DNA of 64,000 nucleotides, taken from assembly GCF_028649455.1 (NCBI RefSeq), contig NZ_JAQSIO010000002.1:434001-498000 (forward strand), read 5' to 3'. The position numbers and the translations under genes are program-made. Below, piece after piece: positions 7,983 through 16,015 of the stretch (position 1 is its first letter; every line of letters starts with the position of its first letter). Source of the DNA: Curvibacter microcysteis (GTDB taxonomy: Bacteria > Pseudomonadota > Gammaproteobacteria > Burkholderiales > Burkholderiaceae_C). The notes under the pieces were generated by a model, which saw nothing but the letters and a program-made list of their open reading frames with translations, ran no database searches and was not told the DNA's origin.

Positions 7983-8778
7983 TGGCCCTGGGCTTCGCTC
8001 AGACTGCCCGCAGCCACTCCCGCTCACATTCCCTCAGGACCCTCGCATCGACCACTCACTTGCCAATCGCCTGCTGGCTCAGCTGGGCCCCGATGAGCGC
8101 CGCCGTGTGTTGAGTCAGGCCAAGCTGGTCGAACTCGACGAGGCGGCCCCACTCGCCCGCGCCGGCCAAGCGCTGACCCACGCTTACTTTCCCACCGATT
8201 GCTTGATTTCCCTGCTCACCCACCGGGTCCAACCGCGCTGCTTTGAGGTCGGGCAGTTGGGTTATGAAGGGGTCTTGGGGGCGGGCTCGGCGCTGGGGGT
8301 GTCGGCCTGCGCGTTTGATGCCGTGGTCATCGGCGCGGGGCGGGCCTGGCAGATCGATCTGCAGCGTCTGCGCGCCCTGTGCCAGGCCAGCCGGACGCTG
8401 AGCCTGTTGATGACGCGATTCCTGTACTTCGAGCTGTCGCAGATGGGGGCTCTGGCGGCCTGCGCTCACTTTCACAGCCTGGAGCAGCGACTCGCCCGCT
8501 TCCTCTTGATGAGCCTGGACCGCCTGCGCGTGCCTGACCTGAGGATGACCCACGAAGCCCTGTCCCTGATCCTGGGGGTGCGCCGGGCCAGTGTCACCCT
8601 GGCGGCCGGTGAGTTTCAGCAGCGCGGCTGGATCCAGTACAGCCGAGGTCACATGCTGGTGCTCAACCGCGCTGGCCTGCTCAGCACGGTGTGTGCCTGC
8701 TACGGGCAGGACCTGTCGACCTACGAGCAGGTGATGCAGGACGTCGACTGGGTCAAGCCGCCGCGCACCCGCCGCTGA
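7966..8778 (+). CDS. Crp/Fnr family transcriptional regulator (copy B), start uncertain
   Basis: Up to 270 aa. It is paralogous to copy A: a beta-roll effector domain (AYFPTDCLISLLTH matches AYFPTTAIISLL of copy A) and a C-terminal winged HTH (LRMTHEALSLILGVRRASVT). It ends in a short tail with VCACYGQDLSTYEQ. The conserved part begins near HSLANRLLAQLGPDE, about 30 residues after the GTG. Those 30 residues look non-coding, and the GTG lies inside a copy of the 19-nt element. The best-placed ribosome site (AGGA at 8036-8039) precedes an ATC codon at 8047, not an ATG. Either a non-standard start is used or the start codon is mutated. The family assignment is firm; the start is not. Confidence 0.8.
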   Translation: MLPDRNGPGLRSDCPQPLPLTFPQDPRIDHSLANRLLAQLGPDERRRVLSQAKLVELDEAAPLARAGQALTHAYFPTDCLISLLTHRVQPRCFEVGQLGYEGVLGAGSALGVSACAFDAVVIGAGRAWQIDLQRLRALCQASRTLSLLMTRFLYFELSQMGALAACAHFHSLEQRLARFLLMSLDRLRVPDLRMTHEALSLILGVRRASVTLAAGEFQQRGWIQYSRGHMLVLNRAGLLSTVCACYGQDLSTYEQVMQDVDWVKPPRTRR

Positions 8779-8850
8779 GGGCATCGCGGCAGCGCCTGTG
8801 CGCTGGCGCTGCGCGTGCGCTGCACGCAGGCCCGGCGGCCGCGCAGGACC

Positions 8851-8869
8851 GTGATCCGCCGCACAGACC
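8851..8869 (+). promoter_or_regulatory. Recurrent 19-nt element, copy 5
   Basis: The sequence GTGATCCGCCGCACAGACC has the GTG-N8-CAC core and a perfect AGACC tail. It lies 75 bp upstream of the BON gene at 8944. Confidence 0.65.
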
Positions 8870-8943
8870 GGCCGGGCAGGGCGCTCGGACACTGAGGCCT
8901 TTCCACCCCGTCCGGGCCTGCGCCTGGATCGCCAAGGCCCTTC

Positions 8944-9285
8944 ATGAACTCTGTTCACCCCCCCGCACCCCGCGTTCTGGCGCCGGCTTTGATCAGTGAA
9001 GCGCAGCTGCGCGCCGACGTGCTGGAAGCCCTGGCTTGGGAGCCTGGTGTGGATGCCCGCCGCCTCGTGGTGCAGGTCTGCCAGGGGCAGGTGAGCTTGC
9101 TGGGCCGGGTGCCTGACCTCGCCAGCCTGCAGTGCGCCCTGCGCGCCGCAGCCCGGGTGCGAGGGGTGCAGGCGCTGCGTCACAGCCTGGTGGTGCAGCC
9201 CCTGCAGCACGCGCTGCTGTGGGCCGAACCCCTGCTGTCGCCCACCGGGGCCGTGCCGGCCCAGGCCTGGGCGCGGCCGCGCTGA
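8944..9285 (+). CDS. BON domain protein
   Basis: This 113-aa protein has a single BON domain spanning about residues 20-85: helix LRADVLEALAWEPGVDARRLVVQV, strand GQVSLLGRVPDLASLQCALRAA, then VRGVQALRHSLVV. BON domains are small membrane- or lipid-associated modules found in OsmY-type stress proteins. There is no signal peptide or lipobox, so a cytoplasmic location is likely unless the start is misplaced. It has a 19-nt element upstream, and the DUF4398/OmpA gene pair follows. Confidence 0.75.
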   Translation: MNSVHPPAPRVLAPALISEAQLRADVLEALAWEPGVDARRLVVQVCQGQVSLLGRVPDLASLQCALRAAARVRGVQALRHSLVVQPLQHALLWAEPLLSPTGAVPAQAWARPR

Positions 9286-9408
9286 GGGGCTGCGCCATGC
9301 TGCGGGGCTGCGCCATGCAGAGGGTCTGCGACATGGCGCGTGCCCGCTGGGGGCCGGCCGGCCGCGTGCCCGCCGATCGGCCTCGCGCTCCTCCTGGATG
9401 CGGTGGAA

Positions 9409-9427
9409 GTGCGCTGCCAGACAGACC
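9409..9427 (+). promoter_or_regulatory. Recurrent 19-nt element, copy 6
   Basis: The sequence GTGCGCTGCCAGACAGACC lies 89 bp upstream of the DUF4398 gene at 9516. It has the canonical AGACC tail; the third half-site base pattern is GAC instead of YAC. Confidence 0.6.
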
Positions 9428-9515
9428 CCGGGGTTCGCTCTCCGCACACTGCAGTCCTGGGTCTGGCAGGGCTGCCACCGCAGTCCAAGGCCCCCAACCG
9501 AGTCAGGAGAACACC

Positions 9516-9941
9516 ATGTTCCAACGTCCCCGCTCTTTCACTTTCTGGGCGCGCGACCCTCGCATGGGTGATCAGCCCGCCCTCGCTTGGCAGGCCGGTC
9601 TGGTCTTGACGGCCTTGTGCCTCACGGCCTGTGCCGGTGTGCCCGTGCCCGAGGCGCAGATGGCCGCCGCCGAAGCCGCCGTGCGCAGCGCCAGTGCCAG
9701 CCCCACACCGGAGTTCGCCCCGGCCGAGCTGCAGTTGGCGCGCGACAAGCTGGTCAGCGCCCGACAAGCCTTGGCGGCACGCGACAACGCCTTGGCGCGC
9801 CGCTTGGCTGAACAGGCCGTGCTGGACTCGCAGGTGGCTGAACTGCACGCCGAGTCGGTGCGCTCCCGCCAGGCGGCGCAAGAGGCACGCGCCGCTGCCC
9901 GGGCCTTGCAGGAAGAAATCAACCGCAAGCCCTTGTTTTGA
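9516..9941 (+). CDS. DUF4398 lipoprotein
   Basis: This 141-aa protein has a long n-region, a hydrophobic stretch, and a lipobox LTAC with C39 as the lipidated cysteine. The mature part is Ala/Arg-rich and strongly helical (PEFAPAELQLARDKLVSARQAL...AQEARAAARALQEEI), as expected of DUF4398 coiled coils. The AGGAGA ribosome site and ATG at 9516 are clear. It is probably anchored in the outer membrane facing the periplasm. The next gene, 17 nt downstream, begins with a similar APAE-W/LQxAxxALRxA segment fused to an OmpA domain, so the two probably act together as an envelope-stress pair. Confidence 0.85.
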   Translation: MFQRPRSFTFWARDPRMGDQPALAWQAGLVLTALCLTACAGVPVPEAQMAAAEAAVRSASASPTPEFAPAELQLARDKLVSARQALAARDNALARRLAEQAVLDSQVAELHAESVRSRQAAQEARAAARALQEEINRKPLF

Positions 9942-9958
9942 ACGCTTCAGGACACCCC

Positions 9959-10876
9959 ATGACCGCCCACTTCACCCTTCGCCGCACGGCCGCTTTGGCC
10001 CTGATCAGCACCCTGGCCGCCTGCGCCGGTGTGCCGGAACGCAACCTGGCCCTGGAAGAGCTGCACCAGCGCAGCACCGCGGCCCAGGCCGATCCCCAGC
10101 TGCTGCGCCTGGCGCCCGCCGAATGGCAGGCTGCCGAAGCCGCCCTGCGAGCCGCCGACCAAAGCGCGCAAAGTGGCGCCCCCTTGTCCACCGTCAACCA
10201 CGCGGCCTACCTGGGCGCCCAGCGCCTGACCCTGGCCAAAGAAGCCGCCAGTGCCCGCGCCGCGCAAGAGGAGGTGGCGGGCGCGGCAGCCCAGCGCGAC
10301 CGCCAGCGCCTGGCCAGCCGCACCCAAGAAGCCGACCAGGCCCGCCTGCAGCTGGGCGCGGTCCAGCAGCAAAGCGCCCAGCAACAGCAAGCCCTGGTCG
10401 CTGCGGGCACGGCGGTGCAGTTGCAACAGTCCCAGATGCAGCAAGGCGAGCGCCGCGTGGCCGATTTGGAATCGCAGCTGCGTGACCTCAACGCCCGCCA
10501 GACGGAGCGCGGCCTGGTGCTCACCCTGGATGACGTGTTGTTTGACACCGGCCAGTCCCGCCTGCTGTCGCCTGCCACGCCCAAGATCGAGCGCATTGCC
10601 GATTTCCTCAAAGCCAACCCGCTGCGCACGGCCAGCGTCGAGGGCTACACCGACAGCGTGGGGGGCAGCCAGGCCAACCAGGCTTTGTCCGAACGCCGCG
10701 CCGAGGCCGTGACCCGGGTGCTGCTGACCCTGGGCGTGCCGGCCGGCCAACTCAGCACCCGCGCGTACGGCGAAGAGCAGCCCGTGGCCAGCAACGACAG
10801 TCCATCCGGCCGGCAAATGAACCGCCGTGTGGAGATCGTCATCGCGCCCCAGCCCGGCAACGTCTCGCAAAAGTAG
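9959..10876 (+). CDS. OmpA-family lipoprotein with DUF4398-like N-terminus
   Basis: This 305-aa protein has a signal peptide with lipobox LAAC (C22). A DUF4398-like helical region (about 45-120) and a Gln/Ala-rich coiled coil (about 100-185) follow. The C-terminal OmpA peptidoglycan-binding domain (about 195-300) shows LDDVLFDTGQSRL, the VEGYTDSVG motif and QMNRRVEIV with the conserved Arg and Asp residues. It should link the outer membrane to peptidoglycan. It follows the DUF4398 gene closely and is probably cotranscribed with it under the element at 9409. Confidence 0.9.
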   Translation: MTAHFTLRRTAALALISTLAACAGVPERNLALEELHQRSTAAQADPQLLRLAPAEWQAAEAALRAADQSAQSGAPLSTVNHAAYLGAQRLTLAKEAASARAAQEEVAGAAAQRDRQRLASRTQEADQARLQLGAVQQQSAQQQQALVAAGTAVQLQQSQMQQGERRVADLESQLRDLNARQTERGLVLTLDDVLFDTGQSRLLSPATPKIERIADFLKANPLRTASVEGYTDSVGGSQANQALSERRAEAVTRVLLTLGVPAGQLSTRAYGEEQPVASNDSPSGRQMNRRVEIVIAPQPGNVSQK

Positions 10877-10923
10877 GGCACCGCCACCCGAGCGCCCTGT
10901 GTTCAACCCCTTTGGGATTTGCC

Positions 10924-11382
10924 ATGCCTCGATTTCCTGCTTCCCCCACCCCCATCGCCCCCACCGGTGTGAGCCCGGTGCCGGACTGGTCGCCCTTGCT
11001 GCAGAGCCTGAGCGCTGTGCTGGGGCGCGCGGGCGTGGCCGCCTTGTTGCTGCGCAGCCTCCACCTGTTCCTGGAGGCGCAACGTGGGGCCCAAGCCCGC
11101 AGCTGGCGAGCCCAGGTGACGGCCTTGGGGCCGCAGCCGGAGCTGTCCGCCCTGCAGGCCTTGCTGCGCGAGTCGCCCGGCGGCAGCGCCCCGCTGGGCG
11201 CGCAGCCGGGGGTGTTGTGGGCCTTGCGCGGGCTGTTGCAGCAACTGCTGGGCCCGGACTTGAGCCAGACCCTGGAACAGGAGGCCGCTTCCCACGCGCT
11301 CCAACAGCCTGAAGCCTGGCTCAGCGTGGTGTTGCAGGAGCCACTGAGCCAGTGGGTGGCTGCGGCCGGCCTCACCCATTGA
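10924..11382 (+). CDS. Hypothetical helical protein
   Basis: This 152-aa protein starts at the ATG at 10924 (MPRFPASPTP); a TTG 12 nt upstream is also in frame. It is Leu/Ala/Gln-rich and predicted helical throughout, with no signal peptide, clear membrane segment or motif I recognise. It lies between the OmpA lipoprotein and the diguanylate cyclase on the same strand. Codon use matches the neighbours (high G/C at third positions), so it is likely expressed. Confidence 0.6.
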   Translation: MPRFPASPTPIAPTGVSPVPDWSPLLQSLSAVLGRAGVAALLLRSLHLFLEAQRGAQARSWRAQVTALGPQPELSALQALLRESPGGSAPLGAQPGVLWALRGLLQQLLGPDLSQTLEQEAASHALQQPEAWLSVVLQEPLSQWVAAAGLTH

Positions 11383-11427
11383 GCGTGCGCTGGACGGCCC
11401 CCTTCACCACCGCGGACCCCTAGGCCC

Positions 11428-12228
11428 ATGCCCCAGTTGTCGTCCCCGGCCCCGCTGCCGTCGGCCCCCTCGCAGGCCCGCTCCCTGGTGCTCCTGGCGG
11501 CCCATGCCCAGCGCCTGCGCTCGCAGGTGCAAGGCTTGCAGGCCGAGCGCCAGCAACTGCAGCAAGACCTGTTGCAGAGCCGCCAAGCGCTGAGTCAGGC
11601 GCAAGACGCGCAGGGCCGCCACGAGGCGCGCTTGCGCGCCGCCAATGAGCACCTGCTGTTGGCAGCACTGCAATCCCAAAGCGAAGCTGAACGCGCAGCC
11701 CAGGCGCTGCAGGCGGCGCAACAGGCCAGCCAGCGCGACCCGCTCACCGACACCCCCAACCGGGCCTTGATGCTGGACCGCCTGAGCGGCGCCATCACCC
11801 TGGCGGGGCGGCGCGGCCAGTGGCTGGCCGTGCTGTTCCTGGACCTGGACAAGTTCAAGCTGATCAACGACCGCCTGGGCCACGCGGCGGGCGACCTGGT
11901 GTTGCAAACCGTGGCGCGCCGCCTGGGCGCCTGCGTGCGCCAGTCTGACACCGTGAGCCGCCACGGCGGTGATGAGTTCCTGATCCTGCTGTCCGAGCTG
12001 GCCCGGCCCGAGCACGCTCAGCTGATGGCGCGCAAGATGCTCGCCGCCTTGGCCCCAGCCTGCCCGGTCGGGCCCTTGTCCTTGCGCCTGTCGGTGAGCC
12101 TGGGCATCGCCTTGTTCCCGCGTGACGCGCAAGACGCAGCGGCCTTGATCGCCTGCGCGGACCAGGCCATGTACCGCGCCAAAGCCCTGGGGGGCGGGCG
12201 CTTGGTGGCCTACAAAGACCTGGCGTGA
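11428..12228 (+). CDS. Diguanylate cyclase (GGDEF domain)
   Basis: This 266-aa soluble protein has an N-terminal coiled coil (about 18-105, Gln/Arg/Ala-rich heptads) followed by a complete GGDEF domain. The active-site motif GGDEF lies at residues 180-184. The RxxD product-inhibition site (RQSD) ends five residues before it, and the metal-binding FLDLDKFK segment is intact. It should make c-di-GMP from two GTP and be subject to feedback inhibition. There is no sensory domain beyond the coiled coil. Its position directly upstream of the glycan synthase operon suggests it supplies c-di-GMP to exopolysaccharide production; that is inference. Confidence 0.92.
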   Translation: MPQLSSPAPLPSAPSQARSLVLLAAHAQRLRSQVQGLQAERQQLQQDLLQSRQALSQAQDAQGRHEARLRAANEHLLLAALQSQSEAERAAQALQAAQQASQRDPLTDTPNRALMLDRLSGAITLAGRRGQWLAVLFLDLDKFKLINDRLGHAAGDLVLQTVARRLGACVRQSDTVSRHGGDEFLILLSELARPEHAQLMARKMLAALAPACPVGPLSLRLSVSLGIALFPRDAQDAAALIACADQAMYRAKALGGGRLVAYKDLA

Positions 12229-12260
12229 AGGCTGGCGGATCGCAGGCGCTGGGCGCTTCG

Positions 12261-12281
12261 GTGCGGGAGCGTACACAGACC
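12261..12281 (+). promoter_or_regulatory. Variant of the recurrent element with 2-nt insertion
   Basis: GTGCGGGAGCGTAC followed by ACAGACC resembles the 19-nt element with two extra bases. It directly abuts copy 7 (12282-12300). Confidence 0.35.
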
Positions 12282-12300
12282 GTGGCCCAACGCACAGACC
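12282..12300 (+). promoter_or_regulatory. Recurrent 19-nt element, copy 7
   Basis: The sequence GTGGCCCAACGCACAGACC has a full GTG-N8-CAC core and AGACC tail. It lies 112 bp upstream of the glycosyltransferase start at 12412, so it heads the exopolysaccharide operon. Confidence 0.65.
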
Positions 12301-12411
12301 CCTCCTGAGCCCGTCGATACATTTTCTAACAACCCGGCAGCGCGGGGTCTTTCACGCCAAGTGAGGGGCTCGCCTCAGCCGCAGGTCACCTCAGGACAAG
12401 GGAGCGCAAGC

Positions 12412-13806
12412 ATGGATCGACTCACGGAGACCTGGCACCAAGTCAGCCTCGGTCTGGACCACCTGGCGGAGCACAGCGAATGGACCTTGATACCGGCCAG
12501 CGCGGCGCCCACCTCGATCTGGCAACCAGGGCCCCTGGCCCACAGCGTGCTGATGCTGATGGCCAGCGTGCTGTTCGGCATCATTTTGGTCATGTGCGTG
12601 TACGCACTGCGCCACGGCCTGCTGACCCTCAACCGCTTGCTGGCGCCGCAGCGCCACCCCTACCTGGACATTGACCAGGCCCCCTGGCCGCAGATCACGG
12701 TGTTCATTGCAGCGCACAACGAAGAGCTGGTCATCGCCGGCTGCCTGGGCGCCTTGCTCAACTCCAACTACCCCCCCGAGCGTCTGAAGATCGTGCCGGT
12801 CAATGACCGCTCGCGGGACCGCACCCAGGCCATCATCGACGACTGGGCGGCCCGCCACCCGGGGCGCATCAAGCCATTCCACCGCAGCGGCGGCAAGGCC
12901 GGCAAGGCCGCGGCCCTGAAGGACGCGCTGGTCCACGCCGAAGGCGACATCGTGATCATCTTCGACGCCGATTACGTGCCCGGCCGGGGCCTGCTCAAGC
13001 AGCTGGTGGCACCGTTTTTTGACCCCGAGGTGGGCGCGGTGATGGGCCGGGTGGTGCCGGTCAACACCGGCGCCAACCTGCTCACCCGCATGCTGGACCT
13101 GGAGCGCGCCGGCGGCTACCAGGTCGACCAGCAGGCGCGCATGAACCTGCGCCTGGTGCCCCAGTACGGCGGCACGGTGGGCGGGGTGCGCCTGTCGGCG
13201 GTGACGGCGGTGGGCGGCTGGCACGACGACACCCTGGCCGAAGACACCGACATCACCTACCGCCTGCTGCTCAACGGCTGGAAAACCATCTACACCAACC
13301 GCTCTGAATGCTATGAGGAAGTGCCCGAGGACTGGCCGGTGCGCATCCGCCAGGTGCGGCGCTGGGCCAAGGGCCACAACCAGGTGTTGCTGCGCTATGG
13401 CTACGCCTTTGCGGTCAGCCCCTTCCTGAGCTGGCGCGAGCGGCTCGACGGCCTGTTGCTGCTGTGCGTCTTCGCCTTGCCCCCCTTGCTGCTGCTGGGC
13501 TGGCTGCTGGCCATCGGCCTGTACTTCTTCAACGCCGGCACCTTGCTCACGCAGCTGATCTCGGTCTTCGCCCTGATGGCCTACGGCACCTTGGGCAACT
13601 TTGCCGCCTTCTACGAGATCGCCATCGCGGTGCTCCTGGATGGCAACCGGCGGCGGCTGCGCCTGCTGCCCTTCAGCCTGCTGGGCTTTGTGATCAGCCT
13701 GTTCGCCATCACCGCGTCGGTCGGCAGCCTGCTGGCCGACCGCCTGCTGCGCCGCAGCCTGGTCTGGGAAAAAACCGTTCGCTACAGAAAGCCGAGCCTC
13801 GAATGA
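12412..13806 (+). CDS. Processive family-2 glycosyltransferase (polysaccharide synthase)
   Basis: This 464-aa inner-membrane protein starts at the ATG at 12412 behind GGGAG. One membrane helix (about 45-67) precedes a cytoplasmic GT2 domain, and three to four helices (about 345-450) follow. The processive-synthase residues are present: AAHNEE, the DAD metal site (D185, D187), EDTD, and the QVRRW motif (Q314-W318). It resembles PgaC/IcaA and NfrB-like catalytic subunits, but no c-di-GMP-binding PilZ or MshEN domain is visible. It probably polymerises a sugar nucleotide and extrudes the chain across the inner membrane. Its stop overlaps the next start (ATGA). Confidence 0.9.
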   Translation: MDRLTETWHQVSLGLDHLAEHSEWTLIPASAAPTSIWQPGPLAHSVLMLMASVLFGIILVMCVYALRHGLLTLNRLLAPQRHPYLDIDQAPWPQITVFIAAHNEELVIAGCLGALLNSNYPPERLKIVPVNDRSRDRTQAIIDDWAARHPGRIKPFHRSGGKAGKAAALKDALVHAEGDIVIIFDADYVPGRGLLKQLVAPFFDPEVGAVMGRVVPVNTGANLLTRMLDLERAGGYQVDQQARMNLRLVPQYGGTVGGVRLSAVTAVGGWHDDTLAEDTDITYRLLLNGWKTIYTNRSECYEEVPEDWPVRIRQVRRWAKGHNQVLLRYGYAFAVSPFLSWRERLDGLLLLCVFALPPLLLLGWLLAIGLYFFNAGTLLTQLISVFALMAYGTLGNFAAFYEIAIAVLLDGNRRRLRLLPFSLLGFVISLFAITASVGSLLADRLLRRSLVWEKTVRYRKPSLE

Positions 13807-14882
13807 ACACCTTGTCACTGCCGCTGTCCTGGTCGCCCTCCCTGCCACTGGCCTACCTGGTCTTTGCCTTGGTGTGCAGCGCGATGCTGCTGATCGCCTT
13901 CTTGCCCGCCTGGCGCGAATGGCTGTGGCCCACCGATGTGGCGCCGCTGTGGGTCTCACCCGACTACAGCAGCGAGATCGACCACTTCAGCGACCAATTT
14001 CGCCGCGTGGTGCTGGCGCGCATCGGCCAGCCCGAGACCAGCGCCGCAGCGACCGACACGTTCGACATCCTGCCCGTCGTGCAGGACGACCTGGACTGGC
14101 CGGCGCTGCGCAGGCCAATGATCTCGTTTGCGTCCATCCGCTCCCTGCGGGCCATCCGCTGCAACACCTTGCTGTTTGTCAACGGCGACCTGCACGCCAG
14201 TGCCCACAGCCGCTTTGTCGGCGTGTTGTCTCAGGGGCGCTTGCAGCTGGGCGAGGGCTGCGAGATCCAGGCCTGGGCGCATGCCGACCAGACCCTGCAA
14301 CTGGGCCGGGGCAGCACCGCGCTGCGGCGCCTGTCCAGCGACACGGCGGTGGAGCTGGGCACGGACTGCTGCTTTGAGCGCATCCAGGCGCCGCTGATCC
14401 GCTTTGGCCTGCTGCCGCCCTTGCATGAGCGCGGCCGGGCGCCCCGGCGCTTGATCGTGGCCTCGTTTCACTTGCTCGACGGCGCCATCCGCCAGACCGA
14501 GCAGCTGACCCTGATCCGTGGCCACTGCAAGTTGCCGCGCGACCGCCTCTACGTCGGCTCGCTGGTGGTCACCGGCCGCTTGCTGATTGGCGCGGGCACC
14601 GAGGTGCGCGGCAACATCAAGGCGCGCGGTGGTGTGGTGGTGGGCGCGGGCGCCCGTGTCCTGGGTTCGCTGTGCAGCGAGCAGCAAATCCAGCTGCTGG
14701 ACCACGCCCAGGTGCGCGGGCCGGTGGTGTCGGAGTCGGCCATCCTGATCGGCACCCAGGTGGTGCTGGGTGAGCCCGATGCCCCGACCACGGTGAGTGC
14801 CGAGCACATCCTCGCCGAGGCCGGCGCCAGCGCCCACGGCACGGTGTGGGCGCGCCAGCTGGGGGTGGTATGGGCCGCTTGA
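13803..14882 (+). CDS. Membrane-anchored bactofilin/beta-helix-like protein of the polysaccharide locus
   Basis: This 359-aa protein has one N-terminal membrane helix (about 15-38). The C-terminal half (about 245-345) is a run of short beta repeats: LVVTGRLLIGAGTEVRGNIKA, GVVVGAGARVLGSL, QIQLLDHAQVRGPVV, SAILIGTQVVLG. This is the pattern of a left- or right-handed beta-helix as in bactofilins (polymer-forming cytoskeletal proteins) or hexapeptide proteins. The ATGA overlap with the synthase implies translational coupling. It may scaffold the synthase or modify the polymer; its function is inferred only from fold resemblance and position. Confidence 0.65.
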   Translation: MNTLSLPLSWSPSLPLAYLVFALVCSAMLLIAFLPAWREWLWPTDVAPLWVSPDYSSEIDHFSDQFRRVVLARIGQPETSAAATDTFDILPVVQDDLDWPALRRPMISFASIRSLRAIRCNTLLFVNGDLHASAHSRFVGVLSQGRLQLGEGCEIQAWAHADQTLQLGRGSTALRRLSSDTAVELGTDCCFERIQAPLIRFGLLPPLHERGRAPRRLIVASFHLLDGAIRQTEQLTLIRGHCKLPRDRLYVGSLVVTGRLLIGAGTEVRGNIKARGGVVVGAGARVLGSLCSEQQIQLLDHAQVRGPVVSESAILIGTQVVLGEPDAPTTVSAEHILAEAGASAHGTVWARQLGVVWAA

Positions 14883-15871
14883 AAGCATGGCGCGCCGCCT
14901 GCTGGCTGCTGGGGGCGTTGGTGGGGGGGCTGGGTGGCAGCGCCACGGCCGCCACCCCGGTGCGGCTGCAGTTGAACGGCTATGCCGGGCCCGAAGGCGC
15001 CATCAGCGTGCAGCACAGCGGCGACACGGTGGACCCGTACTTTGCCTTGCAGGCCTTGCTCTTGGCGCGTGAATTCGGTCTGGACATCAGCGCCTACGCC
15101 CAGCCCTGGGCGCAGTGGCTGTTGGCACGGCAAAAGCCGGACGCCACCTTCGACCGCTTTTGCCGCCGCGGCCCGGTCTGGGCCCCTTGCAAGACGGCGG
15201 ACGCGGACGACACCTTGCTGGCCTTGTGGCTGCGCCTGGTCGACAGCCTGCCCCCGGCCCTGAGCACGCAGGCCCCCTGGCGGGCCAGCCACCGACTCAG
15301 CAGCGAGGCCCTGGCCCGGCTGATGGACCGCGAGCGCGGCATCTACCTGGTCTCACCGGTCTACCCCCACGGCCTGCTGATGGACAACCTGGAAGTGCTG
15401 TCCTACCAGGCCGCCTGCCGCCACGACTGCCCCGCCGTCAAGGCGCGCAGCAAGCGCCTGGCCGAGGCCATCCACACCACGTTTTGGGATCGGGCGGCGC
15501 GTCGCTTTTTGGTCTCGACCCAGCCCGAACAAAAGACCGTGGCGGCCACCTTCTACCCCGAGCATGTGGGCCAGCTCTACCCCTTGCTGTTTGACTTTCA
15601 GCTGCTGGGCCTGCACCCGCACACCCATTACCGCGACTGGATGCGCGAGCACCGGGCCAGTTGGCTGGCGCAGTCGCAGCACGACTTTGCCTGGGGTTTG
15701 GTGGCCTTGGTGGCCTTGAAGTTTGACGACCGGGCCAGCGCGGCCTGCTGGCTGCGCGACAGCGCCCATGCCCGAGGCGGCGCGCACTGGATCGTCACCG
15801 ACGAAGTGGTGCAGCAAATCCTGCAAAGCCGGGCCGTGGCGCCCGCCCCGGCGCAGGCCTGGTGTGGCTGA
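14870..15871 (+). CDS. Secreted protein, putative alpha/alpha-barrel glycan-active enzyme
   Basis: This 333-aa protein starts at the ATG at 14870, overlapping the end of the previous gene by 13 nt. It has a signal peptide of about 27 residues ending SATAA. The body is helix-rich with aromatic and acidic loops (HSGDTVDPYFALQALLLA; CKTADADDTLLALWLRL; MDNLEVLSYQAA; STQPEQKTVAATFYPEHVGQLYPLLF). This resembles six-hairpin toroid glycosidases or lyases. In polysaccharide operons such periplasmic enzymes trim or release the chain. No catalytic pair can be assigned by eye, so the enzymatic role is inference. Confidence 0.6.
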   Translation: MGRLKAWRAACWLLGALVGGLGGSATAATPVRLQLNGYAGPEGAISVQHSGDTVDPYFALQALLLAREFGLDISAYAQPWAQWLLARQKPDATFDRFCRRGPVWAPCKTADADDTLLALWLRLVDSLPPALSTQAPWRASHRLSSEALARLMDRERGIYLVSPVYPHGLLMDNLEVLSYQAACRHDCPAVKARSKRLAEAIHTTFWDRAARRFLVSTQPEQKTVAATFYPEHVGQLYPLLFDFQLLGLHPHTHYRDWMREHRASWLAQSQHDFAWGLVALVALKFDDRASAACWLRDSAHARGGAHWIVTDEVVQQILQSRAVAPAPAQAWCG

Positions 15872-16015
15872 GGCCGCTGGCCTGTGTGACGCCTTTGGAC
15901 TTGTTTTTCACAGGAGGTTTGCCAGCCCCTCGCGGCCTGTTTCCCGATTGCGTCTTGGCGCTGCTCCGGCGGGGCCGGCCAGCTCTTTTCTCCACCTCAT
16001 TTGACAGGTTGATCC

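Noticed and set aside
8814-8832. GTGCGCTGCACGCAGGCCC as another element copy
   Set aside because: It is shifted by one base and lacks the YAC-MGAC half; probably local GC-rich similarity.
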